From: an uncultured Bacteroidales bacterium
Lineage (GTDB): Bacteria; Bacteroidota; Bacteroidia; Bacteroidales; Muribaculaceae
NCBI GenBank assembly: GCA_902781045.1
Contig: CACZHT010000019.1
Span: 1 to 59,857 of the forward strand
Reading direction: 5' to 3'
Length of the DNA stretch: 59,857 nucleotides
The translations under genes were made by a program, and so were the position numbers. Positions 18,428 through 26,760 of this stretch are shown piece after piece. Below the pieces are notes generated by a model. It did no database searches, was not told the origin of the DNA, and was given only the letters and a program-made list of their open reading frames with translations. The number at the start of each line of letters is the position of its first letter. Positions within the stretch are counted from its first letter, which is position 1.

Positions 18428-19741
18428 ATGAAAAAGTTCAAATTATATTTTCTCTCTCTTATGTTTGGGGGACTGGCATTGCTGCCGCTCTCATCATGTA
18501 GCGAAGACAGCCTGGGCCCGTCCATCTTTCCCGAAAACGAGGAGGAGTTAGACCCCACGTCCGAGACCTACAAGTTCGACCTCTGGCTGGAGAACAACTA
18601 CCGCAAGCCCTACAACATCAAGTTCCTCTACAAGATGCAAGATGTGGGCACCAACATGAACTACAACCTCGTTCCTGCCGAATATGACAAGGCGGTGACC
18701 CTGGCGCTCATGGTCAAGTATCTGTGGTTTGATGCCTACAGAGCTGTGGCTGACTCCAACTTCCTGAAAGCCAATGCGCCTCGCATCCTTCATGTCATCG
18801 GTTCGGCCGCGCTCAGCCCCACCAGTGGTGTGGAGACCGTCGGTCTGGCCGAGGGGGGTGTCAAGGTCAACCTGTTCAAAGTCAATATGCTCGACATCAA
18901 CAAGTTTGATGACTTGAACAAGTATTATTTCGGCACGATGCACCACGAGTTTGCACACATCCTGCACCAGAAGATTAATTATCCCAAGGAGTTCGACGAG
19001 ATCACCAACACCAAGTATGATGCCACCAACTGGACCAGTCGTGGCGGTACTGAGCATGACGGTCTGGTCAATTCGGCAGGATTTGTCACCAAGTATGCCT
19101 CTAGCTCGACGCGTGAGGACTTTGCCGAGGTTGTGGCCAACTACATCACTATGGACTCCACTCAGTGGGCCGACATGATGAAGCGCGCTTCGCTTGGCTG
19201 GGAGGAGTACTCCAATATGCTGGGAACCTTCTATTGCAGCCACTATTACTTCAACAACAACCAGGAGGGCGATGCCAACAAGCTGTACGTCTATATGCGC
19301 CGCAGCGTCTATAACGTTGATGTCGTTGAGGGCGAGGACGGCTCGCTCAGCATCTACAGCGGTGGCAAGCCTCTGTATCAGACCGCTATCGGCGAGGTTA
19401 CTGCTACCGAGATCCGCGATGCCGAGGGCACGGTGATCGAAGTGCGATACACCGACTCCAAGGGCAATCGGGTGAAGCTCAACGAGGAGACCGGTCAATA
19501 CTTGGCCATCGATGATGAGGGCAACTGGATTCCCATCCATGCCTACACCGTCGAAGACACTGATGATGTGCGTGGTGACGTGGCCATCCAGCAGAAGCTC
19601 GACATCGTCATTCGCTGGTTCCGCGACCAGTGGGGTGTTGACATCAATGCGTTGCGCGACGAGGTGCAGAAGCGCCAAAACGAGTTCAAGGCCGATCCGC
19701 AAGGCACTATTGCGCGTCTGCGCAGCGAGGCCGGACTGTGA
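18428..19741 (+). CDS. Substrate-import-associated zinc metallohydrolase lipoprotein
   Basis: The 437-aa lipoprotein (signal peptide with lipobox PLSSC, C24) resembles the HExxH lipoproteins found beside SusC/SusD pairs in Bacteroidetes (TIGR04549-like). The zinc motif is H173-E-F-A-H177 in YYFGTMHHEFAHILHQ; a glutamate in STREDFAEVVANYI, about 60 residues later, is a plausible third ligand. The region after 290 appears less conserved and may bind substrate. It lies 46 nt after SusD in the same direction, so it is probably co-expressed and surface exposed, where it could trim peptides before import. Peptidase activity itself is inference from the motif. Confidence 0.85.
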   Translation: MKKFKLYFLSLMFGGLALLPLSSCSEDSLGPSIFPENEEELDPTSETYKFDLWLENNYRKPYNIKFLYKMQDVGTNMNYNLVPAEYDKAVTLALMVKYLWFDAYRAVADSNFLKANAPRILHVIGSAALSPTSGVETVGLAEGGVKVNLFKVNMLDINKFDDLNKYYFGTMHHEFAHILHQKINYPKEFDEITNTKYDATNWTSRGGTEHDGLVNSAGFVTKYASSSTREDFAEVVANYITMDSTQWADMMKRASLGWEEYSNMLGTFYCSHYYFNNNQEGDANKLYVYMRRSVYNVDVVEGEDGSLSIYSGGKPLYQTAIGEVTATEIRDAEGTVIEVRYTDSKGNRVKLNEETGQYLAIDDEGNWIPIHAYTVEDTDDVRGDVAIQQKLDIVIRWFRDQWGVDINALRDEVQKRQNEFKADPQGTIARLRSEAGL

Positions 19742-19766
19742 AACTGATGTGTAATCTTTAAATTGA

Positions 19767-21134
19767 ATGGAAACAATGAAAAAGATATTCAGAATTTCAG
19801 CACTTTTGATGATTCTTCCGCTTGTGTGCACCTCGTGCTTCAAGACCGAGGAGGAGGACATCTTCGATGATAGCGCTGCCGAGCGTCTGAATAAGATCTC
19901 GGACGAATATGCCAAAATCCTGACCGATCAGGGTGGCAAGTGGGCCATGCAGTACTTTGCCAGCGAGAACATGCAGGGTTTTGTCTATGTGATGACTTTC
20001 CGTCCCAACGGCACAGTCACTATCAGTGGTGAGAACGGCTATATCGGCGCAGTGATCACCGGCAACGGTCAGACCAGTATGGCCTACGGCACAGCCGACA
20101 GCCAGTGGGACATCATCCGCGACAACGGCCCGGTGCTCTCGTTCAGCACCTATAACAAGTATTTCCACCTGTTCTCGACCCCCGAGGACATCATGGGCTC
20201 GGCCTTCGGTGCCGGTCTGAGTGGCCGTGGTTATGAGGGTGACTATGAGTTCACACTGATGAAGTACTCGGGCGACACGCTCTATATCGACGGCAAGAAG
20301 CGCCAGTTGAGCATGATCATGACGCGTCTGCCGGCCGACACCGACGACAAGACCTATCTCGATGAGATTGTAGCTGCCTCCAGCGGCTATTTCAGCCCCA
20401 AGATTCCGCGCGTGTTCGTCGCCTATCCCAATGGCGAGCGCCACGTGATCACCGGAGCCTCGACCATGGTGATGAATGTCTATGACGAGAAGAGCGAAGA
20501 CCCCTTGACCACATCGTTCTCGGCCAACGCCATCATCAGTCACTCGTCGTTCTCGTTCATGAAGCCGCTCACCTTCGGCGAGTGCAGTGCGCAGCACTTC
20601 TTGCCGCAGGAGGATGGCTCGCTCCTGTGTCTCGACGACAAGAAGACCACCATCTCGGCCGGCGACCTGTCCAAGGACTGCTTCACCGACACGCTGCAGG
20701 AGTGGACTACCGACCTCAAAGTTTGTACCGGCGAACTCAAGGCCGCTATCGACGAGCTGAACAGTCAGCTGCCCAAGCAGAACGGATTCCAGCGTTATGT
20801 CCAGAGTATAAACTTCGGCTATGCCAAATATCCGGTGCAGAAGCACACCATCACGGTGGCTGTGCAGGTGTCCAAGCAGGCCAAGATGTCGCTCGTGTTC
20901 TACTATGAGCCCGGTTTCCCGGCTGCCGACCAGCTGAAGCTGACCATGGCCGGCAACGATGGCGGTCAGATGACGACGGCCTACTATGAGAACTACTCCG
21001 GCTTGCGCAATCTGCTGGAGAGAATTGGTGCGAGCACGTTCCAGTTCATCACCTCGTCGCGCCTAGCACCGGTCAATATGACAATGGCTGCCGGCGGTAG
21101 TGCCGAGAACGCATTGATTGTCAATGCTAAGTGA
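19767..21134 (+). CDS. DUF4302-like lipoprotein of the SusCD locus
   Basis: The 455-aa protein has a signal peptide and lipobox VCTSC (C24), then EEEDIFDDSAAERL and a beta-rich body with YFASENMQGFVYVMTFRPNGTV and YGTADSQWDIIRDNGPVLSFSTYNKY. This layout matches DUF4302 lipoproteins, which commonly follow HExxH zinc lipoproteins in SusCD operons. No catalytic motif is evident; a surface accessory or binding role is inferred from context only. It is 25 nt after the zinc lipoprotein gene. A second in-frame ATG three codons downstream (MKKIFR) is an equally possible start. Confidence 0.7.
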   Translation: METMKKIFRISALLMILPLVCTSCFKTEEEDIFDDSAAERLNKISDEYAKILTDQGGKWAMQYFASENMQGFVYVMTFRPNGTVTISGENGYIGAVITGNGQTSMAYGTADSQWDIIRDNGPVLSFSTYNKYFHLFSTPEDIMGSAFGAGLSGRGYEGDYEFTLMKYSGDTLYIDGKKRQLSMIMTRLPADTDDKTYLDEIVAASSGYFSPKIPRVFVAYPNGERHVITGASTMVMNVYDEKSEDPLTTSFSANAIISHSSFSFMKPLTFGECSAQHFLPQEDGSLLCLDDKKTTISAGDLSKDCFTDTLQEWTTDLKVCTGELKAAIDELNSQLPKQNGFQRYVQSINFGYAKYPVQKHTITVAVQVSKQAKMSLVFYYEPGFPAADQLKLTMAGNDGGQMTTAYYENYSGLRNLLERIGASTFQFITSSRLAPVNMTMAAGGSAENALIVNAK

Positions 21135-21148
21135 TGAAAACGATTCCC

Positions 21149-21179
21149 GACTGTGGCTGCACTGCTTGTGGCCACAGTC
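21149..21179 (+). terminator. Hairpin after the SusCD operon
   Basis: A 9-bp stem GACTGTGGC/GCCACAGTC with a 13-nt loop sits 14 nt after the stop. Only a short TGTTTTGAT follows, so termination may be partial. Confidence 0.5.
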
Positions 21180-21247
21180 AGGATGTTTTGATATTAAAAT
21201 TCTAAGTTAATTTTCTCTATTTTATTAATCCACTAAACTTTTTAATT

Positions 21248-23062
21248 ATGAAGAAGAGTTTACTTATTGCTGCAGCTGTGGTGGTGGCCCTCGGTGCCAA
21301 CGCTCAGCAGGCTCGCAGCAAAGCAGGCGTCAAGGCTACCGGCGTTGTCGCTACGCAGCAACTCAAGGATGCCAAGATTGAGCATCGCACCGCCCAACGC
21401 GCTAACGGCCCCGTCGCACGACGCGACATGAAGCGTGTGGTGCCCGCCAACAGCGCTTACTATGTGCGCCCTGTCGGCACTATGTATGCTAACTGGGATA
21501 ACGAGGGCAGCGGCTACATCATGCCCTTTATCTACTCCACTCCTTACTATGAGGTGACCTGGCGCAATATGTCGACCGCCACCGGAACTCCTTCGTGGGG
21601 CTATAAGATTTTTAACTCCGAGACTGAGACTCGCGACTCGCTGGTGAGCAACGAGCGTGACCTGACGGTGACTTACGGCTACGAGTATGAGGACGTGCCC
21701 GCCCTGATGATGGGTCGTGTGGGTCCCTATGAGCTTAGTGGCTACAGCCTGAAAAGCGGTGCAGCCGCCTCTTCGGGTGTCCTGTCGGTGATCAACTCGC
21801 AGGAGCCTTTCGGCGAGGATATGGCTAGCAACCTGCTCTGCTCGGCACACTACTATGGCTCGAGCGACCGCTTCGGCACACAGCAGTATGGCTGGACTTA
21901 CTACTCGGGTGCTCCCGGTCCGGACTACAATCCTGACCTCCCTGCCACTGACCCCAACCAGGACCGCAGCGGTTACTGGTTCGGTCGCAACTGGGGCGGC
22001 TTTAATGTCATCGGTACAGGCTTTGAGAAGCCCAACACCCCATACGTGCTTAACAACGTCTATATGTGGGTGACCGCCCTCAACGTCACTGAGGATGTCG
22101 ACCTCGAGGCTCGCGTCTATCGTCTGCCCGACGGACTGCCCCAGTATTGCGACAGCGCAGCTGTGGTTAACCCCGAGCTGCTCAACGATGAGAACCTGAT
22201 TGCTACCGGTCGTACGACCATCACCACCGACATGAACGAGGATGGCAGCCCGATTCTGAAGTTTGACCTCTTTGAGTATGACCCCGAGCTGGGCATGGAA
22301 TATGAGGTGACTCCCGAGGTCGACGATGCCATCATCATCGTGATCACCGGTCTGGATCAGGACGCTATTGTCGGCTTGAGCGGTCTCTTCACCACTGATG
22401 AGGAGGACGAGGGCATCGGCGAGGTGACCTACATTGGCCATAGCGAGAGTGGCGTTGTCACTGCCCTGGAGGGTATCAACAACTTCTTCACGAGCGGTGA
22501 AATGAAGTGCGGTAACTCGATCTTTATCGATGCAAGCCGTCCCTTCCTGGTCTACAACTTCGCAGATGAGACCGGCGAGTACACCTTCCCCAACGAGGGC
22601 GGCAAGTACATGTACGCCGGCCAGTATGAGGGCGTGAACATCTATGGTGGCGACCAGTATGGCAACACTGTTGCTGCAGCTGACCTCTATGTGAGCCTTG
22701 AGGACGACAGCGAGCTTCCCGAGTGGCTGACTGTCACCGTGGCCGATGACACTCAGTATGGTGGCGTTCAGGCCAAGGTTGAGTGCGCTGCTCTGCCCGA
22801 GGGCACTACCTACCGCGAGGCTAAGGTGAAGTTCTCGATCAACGGTGGCCGCCTGATCTACACCTTCAAGCAGGGTGAGGGTGGCCAGCAGCCCGTCGTT
22901 GGTGATGTTGATGGCAATGGTCGTGTGGACATCGCTGACGTCAACGCAGTCATCAACATGATGCTGGGTCGTGCCGAGGCCACTGAGGCTGGCGACGTGA
23001 CCGGTGGTGGCATCGACATCGCTGATGTCAACGCTATCATCAACATCATGCTGGGCAAGTAA
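21248..23062 (+). CDS. Secreted protein with C-terminal dockerin-like repeats
   Basis: The 604-aa protein has a signal peptide ending in GANAQQ. Its long central part (about 50-540) is acidic and beta-rich and I recognise no enzyme motif in it. The last 55 residues hold two dockerin type I-like calcium-binding repeats: GDVDGNGRVDIADVNAVINM and GDVTGGGIDIADVNAIINIM, ending in LGK. Each repeat has the D-x-D/N-x-D-x-x-D calcium loop, the second one imperfect (T and G replacing loop positions). It follows the SusCD operon after a weak terminator and may be co-regulated. Function unknown; the tail suggests protein-protein docking or surface assembly. Confidence 0.75.
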   Translation: MKKSLLIAAAVVVALGANAQQARSKAGVKATGVVATQQLKDAKIEHRTAQRANGPVARRDMKRVVPANSAYYVRPVGTMYANWDNEGSGYIMPFIYSTPYYEVTWRNMSTATGTPSWGYKIFNSETETRDSLVSNERDLTVTYGYEYEDVPALMMGRVGPYELSGYSLKSGAAASSGVLSVINSQEPFGEDMASNLLCSAHYYGSSDRFGTQQYGWTYYSGAPGPDYNPDLPATDPNQDRSGYWFGRNWGGFNVIGTGFEKPNTPYVLNNVYMWVTALNVTEDVDLEARVYRLPDGLPQYCDSAAVVNPELLNDENLIATGRTTITTDMNEDGSPILKFDLFEYDPELGMEYEVTPEVDDAIIIVITGLDQDAIVGLSGLFTTDEEDEGIGEVTYIGHSESGVVTALEGINNFFTSGEMKCGNSIFIDASRPFLVYNFADETGEYTFPNEGGKYMYAGQYEGVNIYGGDQYGNTVAAADLYVSLEDDSELPEWLTVTVADDTQYGGVQAKVECAALPEGTTYREAKVKFSINGGRLIYTFKQGEGGQQPVVGDVDGNGRVDIADVNAVINMMLGRAEATEAGDVTGGGIDIADVNAIINIMLGK

Positions 23063-23083
23063 TCACTTGCTGTAGCTGAACTT

Positions 23084-23116
23084 AAAAAGTGCGTCCCCAA
23101 GGGGGCGCACTTTTTT
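23084..23116 (+). terminator. Rho-independent terminator
   Basis: AAAAAGTGCGTCCCC pairs with GGGGGCGCACTTTTTT (one G-T pair) around a 2-3 nt loop and ends in a T run: a classic terminator closing the dockerin-protein transcript. Confidence 0.85.
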
Positions 23117-23192
23117 GTAATATTGAGCGTTTTTTTTCGTTATATATTACTCTAGAAGTTCTAGAATAATTGTCAATTCTTATTTTTTTAAG

Positions 23193-24074
23193 GTGAAGGT
23201 ACTGAAATTTGGAGGAACCAGCGTTGGGTCGGTCGAGAGCCTGCGCAACGTCAAGGATATTGTCACCGGCCAAAAGGAACCGGTGATTGTCGTGGTCTCG
23301 GCACTGGGTGGGGTGACCAACCAGCTCATTGAGATGACCCGTCTGGCTCAGAGTGGAAGCAATGACTATGAGCCCATCTTGGCTCAGGTGGCCCAGCGTC
23401 ACCGAGATGTCATTGCAGGTGTTGTGCCTGAGGCCATGCAAGGGCAGTGCAGCGCCATTGTGACGCAGTTTATCGACAATCTGCACTCGTTCTATGGCAC
23501 ACTGTCGCTCAATCGCGACTTGCCCCAGCAGGAACAGCAGCGGCTGGCCGATGCCATCGTGTGCCATGGCGAGGTGATGTCCAGTGCCATCGTCGCGTGC
23601 ATGATTGAGGGGGCGGTGCCTCACTTCTCGCCCAACTTCATCAAGACGCGTGAGCGTGATGGCAGGCATGTGCTGGAGGCCGAGTTGACTCGACAGCTCA
23701 TCGCCAACGAGTGGCCCGCCGTCGAGGGCATCCATGTGGCGCAAGGCTTCATCGCCGACGATGCCGATGAGCACTTTAAGACCAACCTTGGTCGTGGTGG
23801 CAGTGACTATACCGCCGCCCTCATTGCTGCCGCCTTGCGTGCCGACAGTCAGGAAATCTGGACCGATGTCGACGGATTCTATGACAAGGACCCGCGCAAG
23901 TATGATGACGCTCGCTTGCTCGACCAGATGACCTACGCTCAGGCACAAGAACTGTGCGATGCCGGAGCCAAGGTCATCTATCCGCCTACGTTGCGGCCAG
24001 TGGCCGAGTTGGGCATTCCGGTCTGGGTCAAGAACACGTTCAACCCCACCGTCCCAGGCACGGTCATTCGGTGA
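23193..24074 (+). CDS. Aspartate kinase, catalytic domain only
   Basis: The 293-aa protein phosphorylates L-aspartate, the first step towards lysine, threonine and methionine. The kinase domain is complete: KVLKFGGTSVGS at the N terminus, VVVSALGGVTNQL, GRGGSDYTAALIAAALRA, WTDVDGFYDKDPR and GAKVIYPPTLRP. It then stops cleanly after NTFNPTVPGTVIR, where family members normally continue into two ACT domains (LysC) or ACT plus homoserine dehydrogenase (ThrA). It resembles the ThrA-type kinase domain of Bacteroidetes. Lacking ACT domains it should not show the usual feedback inhibition (inference). The start is a GTG. thrC follows 64 nt downstream. Confidence 0.9.
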   Translation: MKVLKFGGTSVGSVESLRNVKDIVTGQKEPVIVVVSALGGVTNQLIEMTRLAQSGSNDYEPILAQVAQRHRDVIAGVVPEAMQGQCSAIVTQFIDNLHSFYGTLSLNRDLPQQEQQRLADAIVCHGEVMSSAIVACMIEGAVPHFSPNFIKTRERDGRHVLEAELTRQLIANEWPAVEGIHVAQGFIADDADEHFKTNLGRGGSDYTAALIAAALRADSQEIWTDVDGFYDKDPRKYDDARLLDQMTYAQAQELCDAGAKVIYPPTLRPVAELGIPVWVKNTFNPTVPGTVIR

Positions 24075-24138
24075 TAGTTTATAGTTTATAGTTCTGTTTA
24101 ATTGTGCATTGTGCATTTTGCATTGTGCATTGAATGAA

Positions 24139-25452
24139 ATGCTGTACTACAACATCAAGACACCCAGCGAGGTCGTGCCGCTTGAGCGAGCCGTGATTGA
24201 CGGCGTTAGCGAGGATGGCGGCCTCTATATGCCGCAGAGTATCGTCAGGCTGCCCCAGGCTTTTGTGCGCAACATGGGGCACATGACGTTGCATGAGATT
24301 GCCTACGCCATTGCCAACTTTGCCTTTCAGTGCGACATTGAGGCCAGTGTGTTGCGCGACATCGTGCGGCAGACGCTGAATTTCGACATACCGCTGCATC
24401 GTGTCGACGACAACCACTATGTGCTGGAGCTGTTCCATGGCCCTACGATGGCCTTCAAGGATGTGGGAGCGCGGTTCATGGCACATCTGTTGCACTATTA
24501 TCGCAGCCTGCATCACCAGTGGCCCACCATACATGTGCTGGTGGCCACTTCGGGCGACACCGGCGCGGCCGTGGCCAATAGCTTTGTAGGCGTGCCGGGT
24601 GTGCACATCCATGTGCTCTATCCCCACGAGGCGCTGAGCTATGTGCAGGAGGCGCAGTTTGCAACACTGGGCGACAATGTCACCGCCCTGGAGGTCAACG
24701 GCACGTTTGACGACTGCAAGCGGCTGGTGAGCAAGGCATTTGTCGACCCGGAGCTGAATGATGCCCTGCACATGACCAGTGCCACCAGCGTCAATGTGGC
24801 GCGCATCTTGCCGCAGACGTTCTACTACTTCTATGCCATCGCCATGCTCTCGCGGCAGGGAGTGGACGTGAGTGATGTGGTCTTTGCTGTGCCCAGCGCC
24901 AACCTGGGAAACCTGACCTCGGGTCTGATGGCGCGGGCAATGGGACTGCCGGTCAAGCGGTTTGTCAGTGTCGAGAACGAGAACAACATCTTCTATAATT
25001 ACATCAAGACCGGTTACTTCATCGCCAAGGATTCTGTGGCCAGCATCGCACCGGCGCTGGATGCCGGCAATCCGACCAATATGCCGCGCGTGATGGAGCT
25101 GCTGGGCAACTACTCTGAGATTCGGCGCATGATTCACGCCTACACCTACAACGACGAGATGATTGTCGACACCATCCGCGACACCGACCATCGGCACGGC
25201 TACCTGTTGGACCCGCACAGCGCGTTCGCCTGGCAGGGGCTGTGCGACGACTTGCGTCCCGGCGAGGTGGGCGTGTCGCTGGCCACGGCGCATCCCGCCA
25301 AGTTTGCCACAACGGTCGAGCATGCCACCGGTCGCGAGGTGCCCATGCCACCACAGTTGCTGCGCTACCTCAAGGGCACGCGACGCGTCACACCCATCAA
25401 CAACGGCTACACAACATTCAAGCGCTATCTGCTGCAGTATGCCCATGGATAA
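24139..25452 (+). CDS. thrC: Threonine synthase
   Basis: The 437-aa PLP enzyme converts O-phosphohomoserine to threonine. Visible features: N-terminal MLYYNIKTPSEVV, SEDGGLYMPQSI, HGPTMAFKDVGARF with the PLP lysine K107, ATSGDTGAAVANSF for phosphate binding, and VPSANLGNLTSGL. Length is typical of the E. coli-like group. The start is the ATG at 24139; upstream in-frame codons come from a TGTGCATTG spacer repeat and are not credible protein. It forms a probable unit with the short aspartate kinase and overlaps the following algH gene by 8 nt. A homoserine kinase and homoserine dehydrogenase are not in the window. Confidence 0.95.
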   Translation: MLYYNIKTPSEVVPLERAVIDGVSEDGGLYMPQSIVRLPQAFVRNMGHMTLHEIAYAIANFAFQCDIEASVLRDIVRQTLNFDIPLHRVDDNHYVLELFHGPTMAFKDVGARFMAHLLHYYRSLHHQWPTIHVLVATSGDTGAAVANSFVGVPGVHIHVLYPHEALSYVQEAQFATLGDNVTALEVNGTFDDCKRLVSKAFVDPELNDALHMTSATSVNVARILPQTFYYFYAIAMLSRQGVDVSDVVFAVPSANLGNLTSGLMARAMGLPVKRFVSVENENNIFYNYIKTGYFIAKDSVASIAPALDAGNPTNMPRVMELLGNYSEIRRMIHAYTYNDEMIVDTIRDTDHRHGYLLDPHSAFAWQGLCDDLRPGEVGVSLATAHPAKFATTVEHATGREVPMPPQLLRYLKGTRRVTPINNGYTTFKRYLLQYAHG

Positions 25453-26050
25453 TGACAAAATATTCAACCTCGATGACGAGCAGCTGGTGCCCGTGCGTGG
25501 CTCGCTGCTCGTGGCCAAGCCCACGGTCAATGACCCCTTCTTCCGCCGCAGTGTCATCCTCATGATTGACCACGACAGCCGGGGCAGCATGGGACTCATG
25601 GTCAGCAACTACCAGGGCTGGACACTCAAGCACCAGTTGGCCGATGTCGACTGCGAGCGAGGCATACCCGTCTTCCTGGGCGGGCCGGTGGGCATGGACC
25701 AGCTCTTCTACATCCACACGCTGGGCACCGAGGTGATTCCCGATGCCCTGCCACTGGGCGGCGGACTGTTCCTGGGCGGAGACTTTGATGCCATGCAGGA
25801 CTACCTGCGCCACCGCAGGCCCGAGGACGGCATTGACGGATGCATCAAGTTCTGCTTGGGCTACAGCGGCTGGGAGGCCGGTCAGCTGCAGCAAGAGATT
25901 GACCGCCACGACTGGGCAGTCATCGACACACTCCCCAACGACACCATCCTCAGCGACCGGTGGGATGACATCTGGCCCGACGCAGTCGCCCACTTCGGCG
26001 ACCGCTACCGCCTGTGGCTCAACTGGCCCCTAGACCCCACCCTCAACTGA
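25445..26050 (+). CDS. YqgE/AlgH family protein (DUF179)
   Basis: The 201-aa protein matches the YqgE/AlgH family: GSLLVAKPTVNDPFFRRSVILMIDHD at the start, GSMGLMVSNY, VFLGGPVGMDQLFYIH and FCLGYSGWEAGQLQQEI are its conserved blocks. The biochemical role of the family is not settled (linked to alginate regulation in Pseudomonas). The ATG overlaps the end of thrC (ATGGATAA), so translation is probably coupled. A tandem repeat element begins immediately after its stop codon. Confidence 0.92.
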   Translation: MDNDKIFNLDDEQLVPVRGSLLVAKPTVNDPFFRRSVILMIDHDSRGSMGLMVSNYQGWTLKHQLADVDCERGIPVFLGGPVGMDQLFYIHTLGTEVIPDALPLGGGLFLGGDFDAMQDYLRHRRPEDGIDGCIKFCLGYSGWEAGQLQQEIDRHDWAVIDTLPNDTILSDRWDDIWPDAVAHFGDRYRLWLNWPLDPTLN

Positions 26051-26151
26051 ATTGGCGACTTGGGGACGGTTCTTTTTCGCCAAAAGTTAAATCGTTTAAC
26101 GGTTGGCGACTTGGGGACGGTTCTTTTTCGCCAAAAGTTAAATCATTTAAC
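26051..26151. repeat. Two tandem copies of the GGGGACGGTTCTTTTTCG element
   Basis: Two head-to-tail units of about 50 nt (26051-26100 and 26101-26151) share TTGGCGACTTGGGGACGG, TTCTTTTTCGCC and AAAAGTTAAATC. The first begins directly after the algH stop. Unlike the copy at 10309, these are half-palindromes in direct orientation, although TTGGCGA near the start of each can pair with TCGCCAA inside it. Confidence 0.85.
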
Positions 26152-26171
26152 ATTCGGTGTGTTGGATAATC

Positions 26172-26235
26172 GGGGACGGTTATGTTCTGTGCCATTCTAG
26201 CGAAAAAATGATACAAAACAGAACCGTCCCCAATT
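26172..26235. repeat. Diverged inverted repeat of the GGGGACGGTTCT family
   Basis: GGGGACGGTTATGTTCTG (26172-26189) and CAGAACCGTCCCC (26219-26231) form the ends of a hairpin with a roughly 30-nt loop. It lies 3 nt from the stop of the acetyltransferase gene on the minus strand and could terminate both convergent transcripts. Confidence 0.75.
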
Positions 26236-26238
26236 GTA

Positions 26239-26760
26239 TCAAAAGATGAGTTGAAGTAGGGCGGCGTCGTGGTAGTTGCGGCCGCGCTTGACCCAAGCGC
26301 GCAGCACGCCGGCCTGGACGAAGCCGAAAGTGGTGAAGAGATTGAGGCAGGCCAGATTGTCGGTGCGGATGTAGACATAGAGTTGGCGCAAACCGATGTG
26401 ACATTGTGCGTAGTCGCAGATGAGGTGCAGCGCGGCGCGTCCGTAGCCATGCCTTCGGTGCTCGTTGGCGATGAACAGTCCCAATTCGGCCCGGTTGTTG
26501 AGCGGGTCGAAGTTGAAGAAGTCTACTGTACCGATGGCCGTTCCGTTATTGTTCTGAATGATGAGACGGAGTTGTCTTGTCTTGTAGATGTCGCCTGTGT
26601 AGTTCTCGAGATATTGCCACAGTGTCTGTCGCGAATAGGGTGCAGTGGTGTCGGTGGCGGCCCATAGGCTGGTGTCATTCTCCCAGCTGTAGAGCAGTTC
26701 GAGGTCGGTAGGTTCGAGGGCACGCAGACTGACGTGGCCGTTGTTGATGAGCGAGCTCAT
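26239..26760 (-). CDS. GNAT-family N-acetyltransferase
   Basis: The 173-aa protein has the RimJ/RimL-like GNAT fold that transfers acetyl from acetyl-CoA to an amine. Seen in order: VSLRALEPTDLELLYSWEND, IGTVDFFNFDPLNNRAELGLFI, the acetyl-CoA loop NEHRRHGYGRAAL, YVYIRTDNLACLNLFTTFGF and VLRAWVKRGRNYHDAALLQ. Closest by eye to SpeG-like or ribosomal-protein acetyltransferases, but the substrate is not defined. Its ATG overlaps the stop of the upstream glycosyltransferase by four bases (ATGA), so the two are translationally coupled. Confidence 0.88.
   Translation of the reverse strand: MSSLINNGHVSLRALEPTDLELLYSWENDTSLWAATDTTAPYSRQTLWQYLENYTGDIYKTRQLRLIIQNNNGTAIGTVDFFNFDPLNNRAELGLFIANEHRRHGYGRAALHLICDYAQCHIGLRQLYVYIRTDNLACLNLFTTFGFVQAGVLRAWVKRGRNYHDAALLQLIF

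Noticed and set aside
22894..23059. Cellulosome component
   Set aside because: Dockerin-like repeats are present, but no cohesin, scaffoldin or glycoside hydrolase is encoded in the window.
26051..26151. CRISPR-like tandem repeats
   Set aside because: There are only two adjoining units of about 50 nt, no unique spacers and no cas genes; they belong to the dispersed palindrome family.
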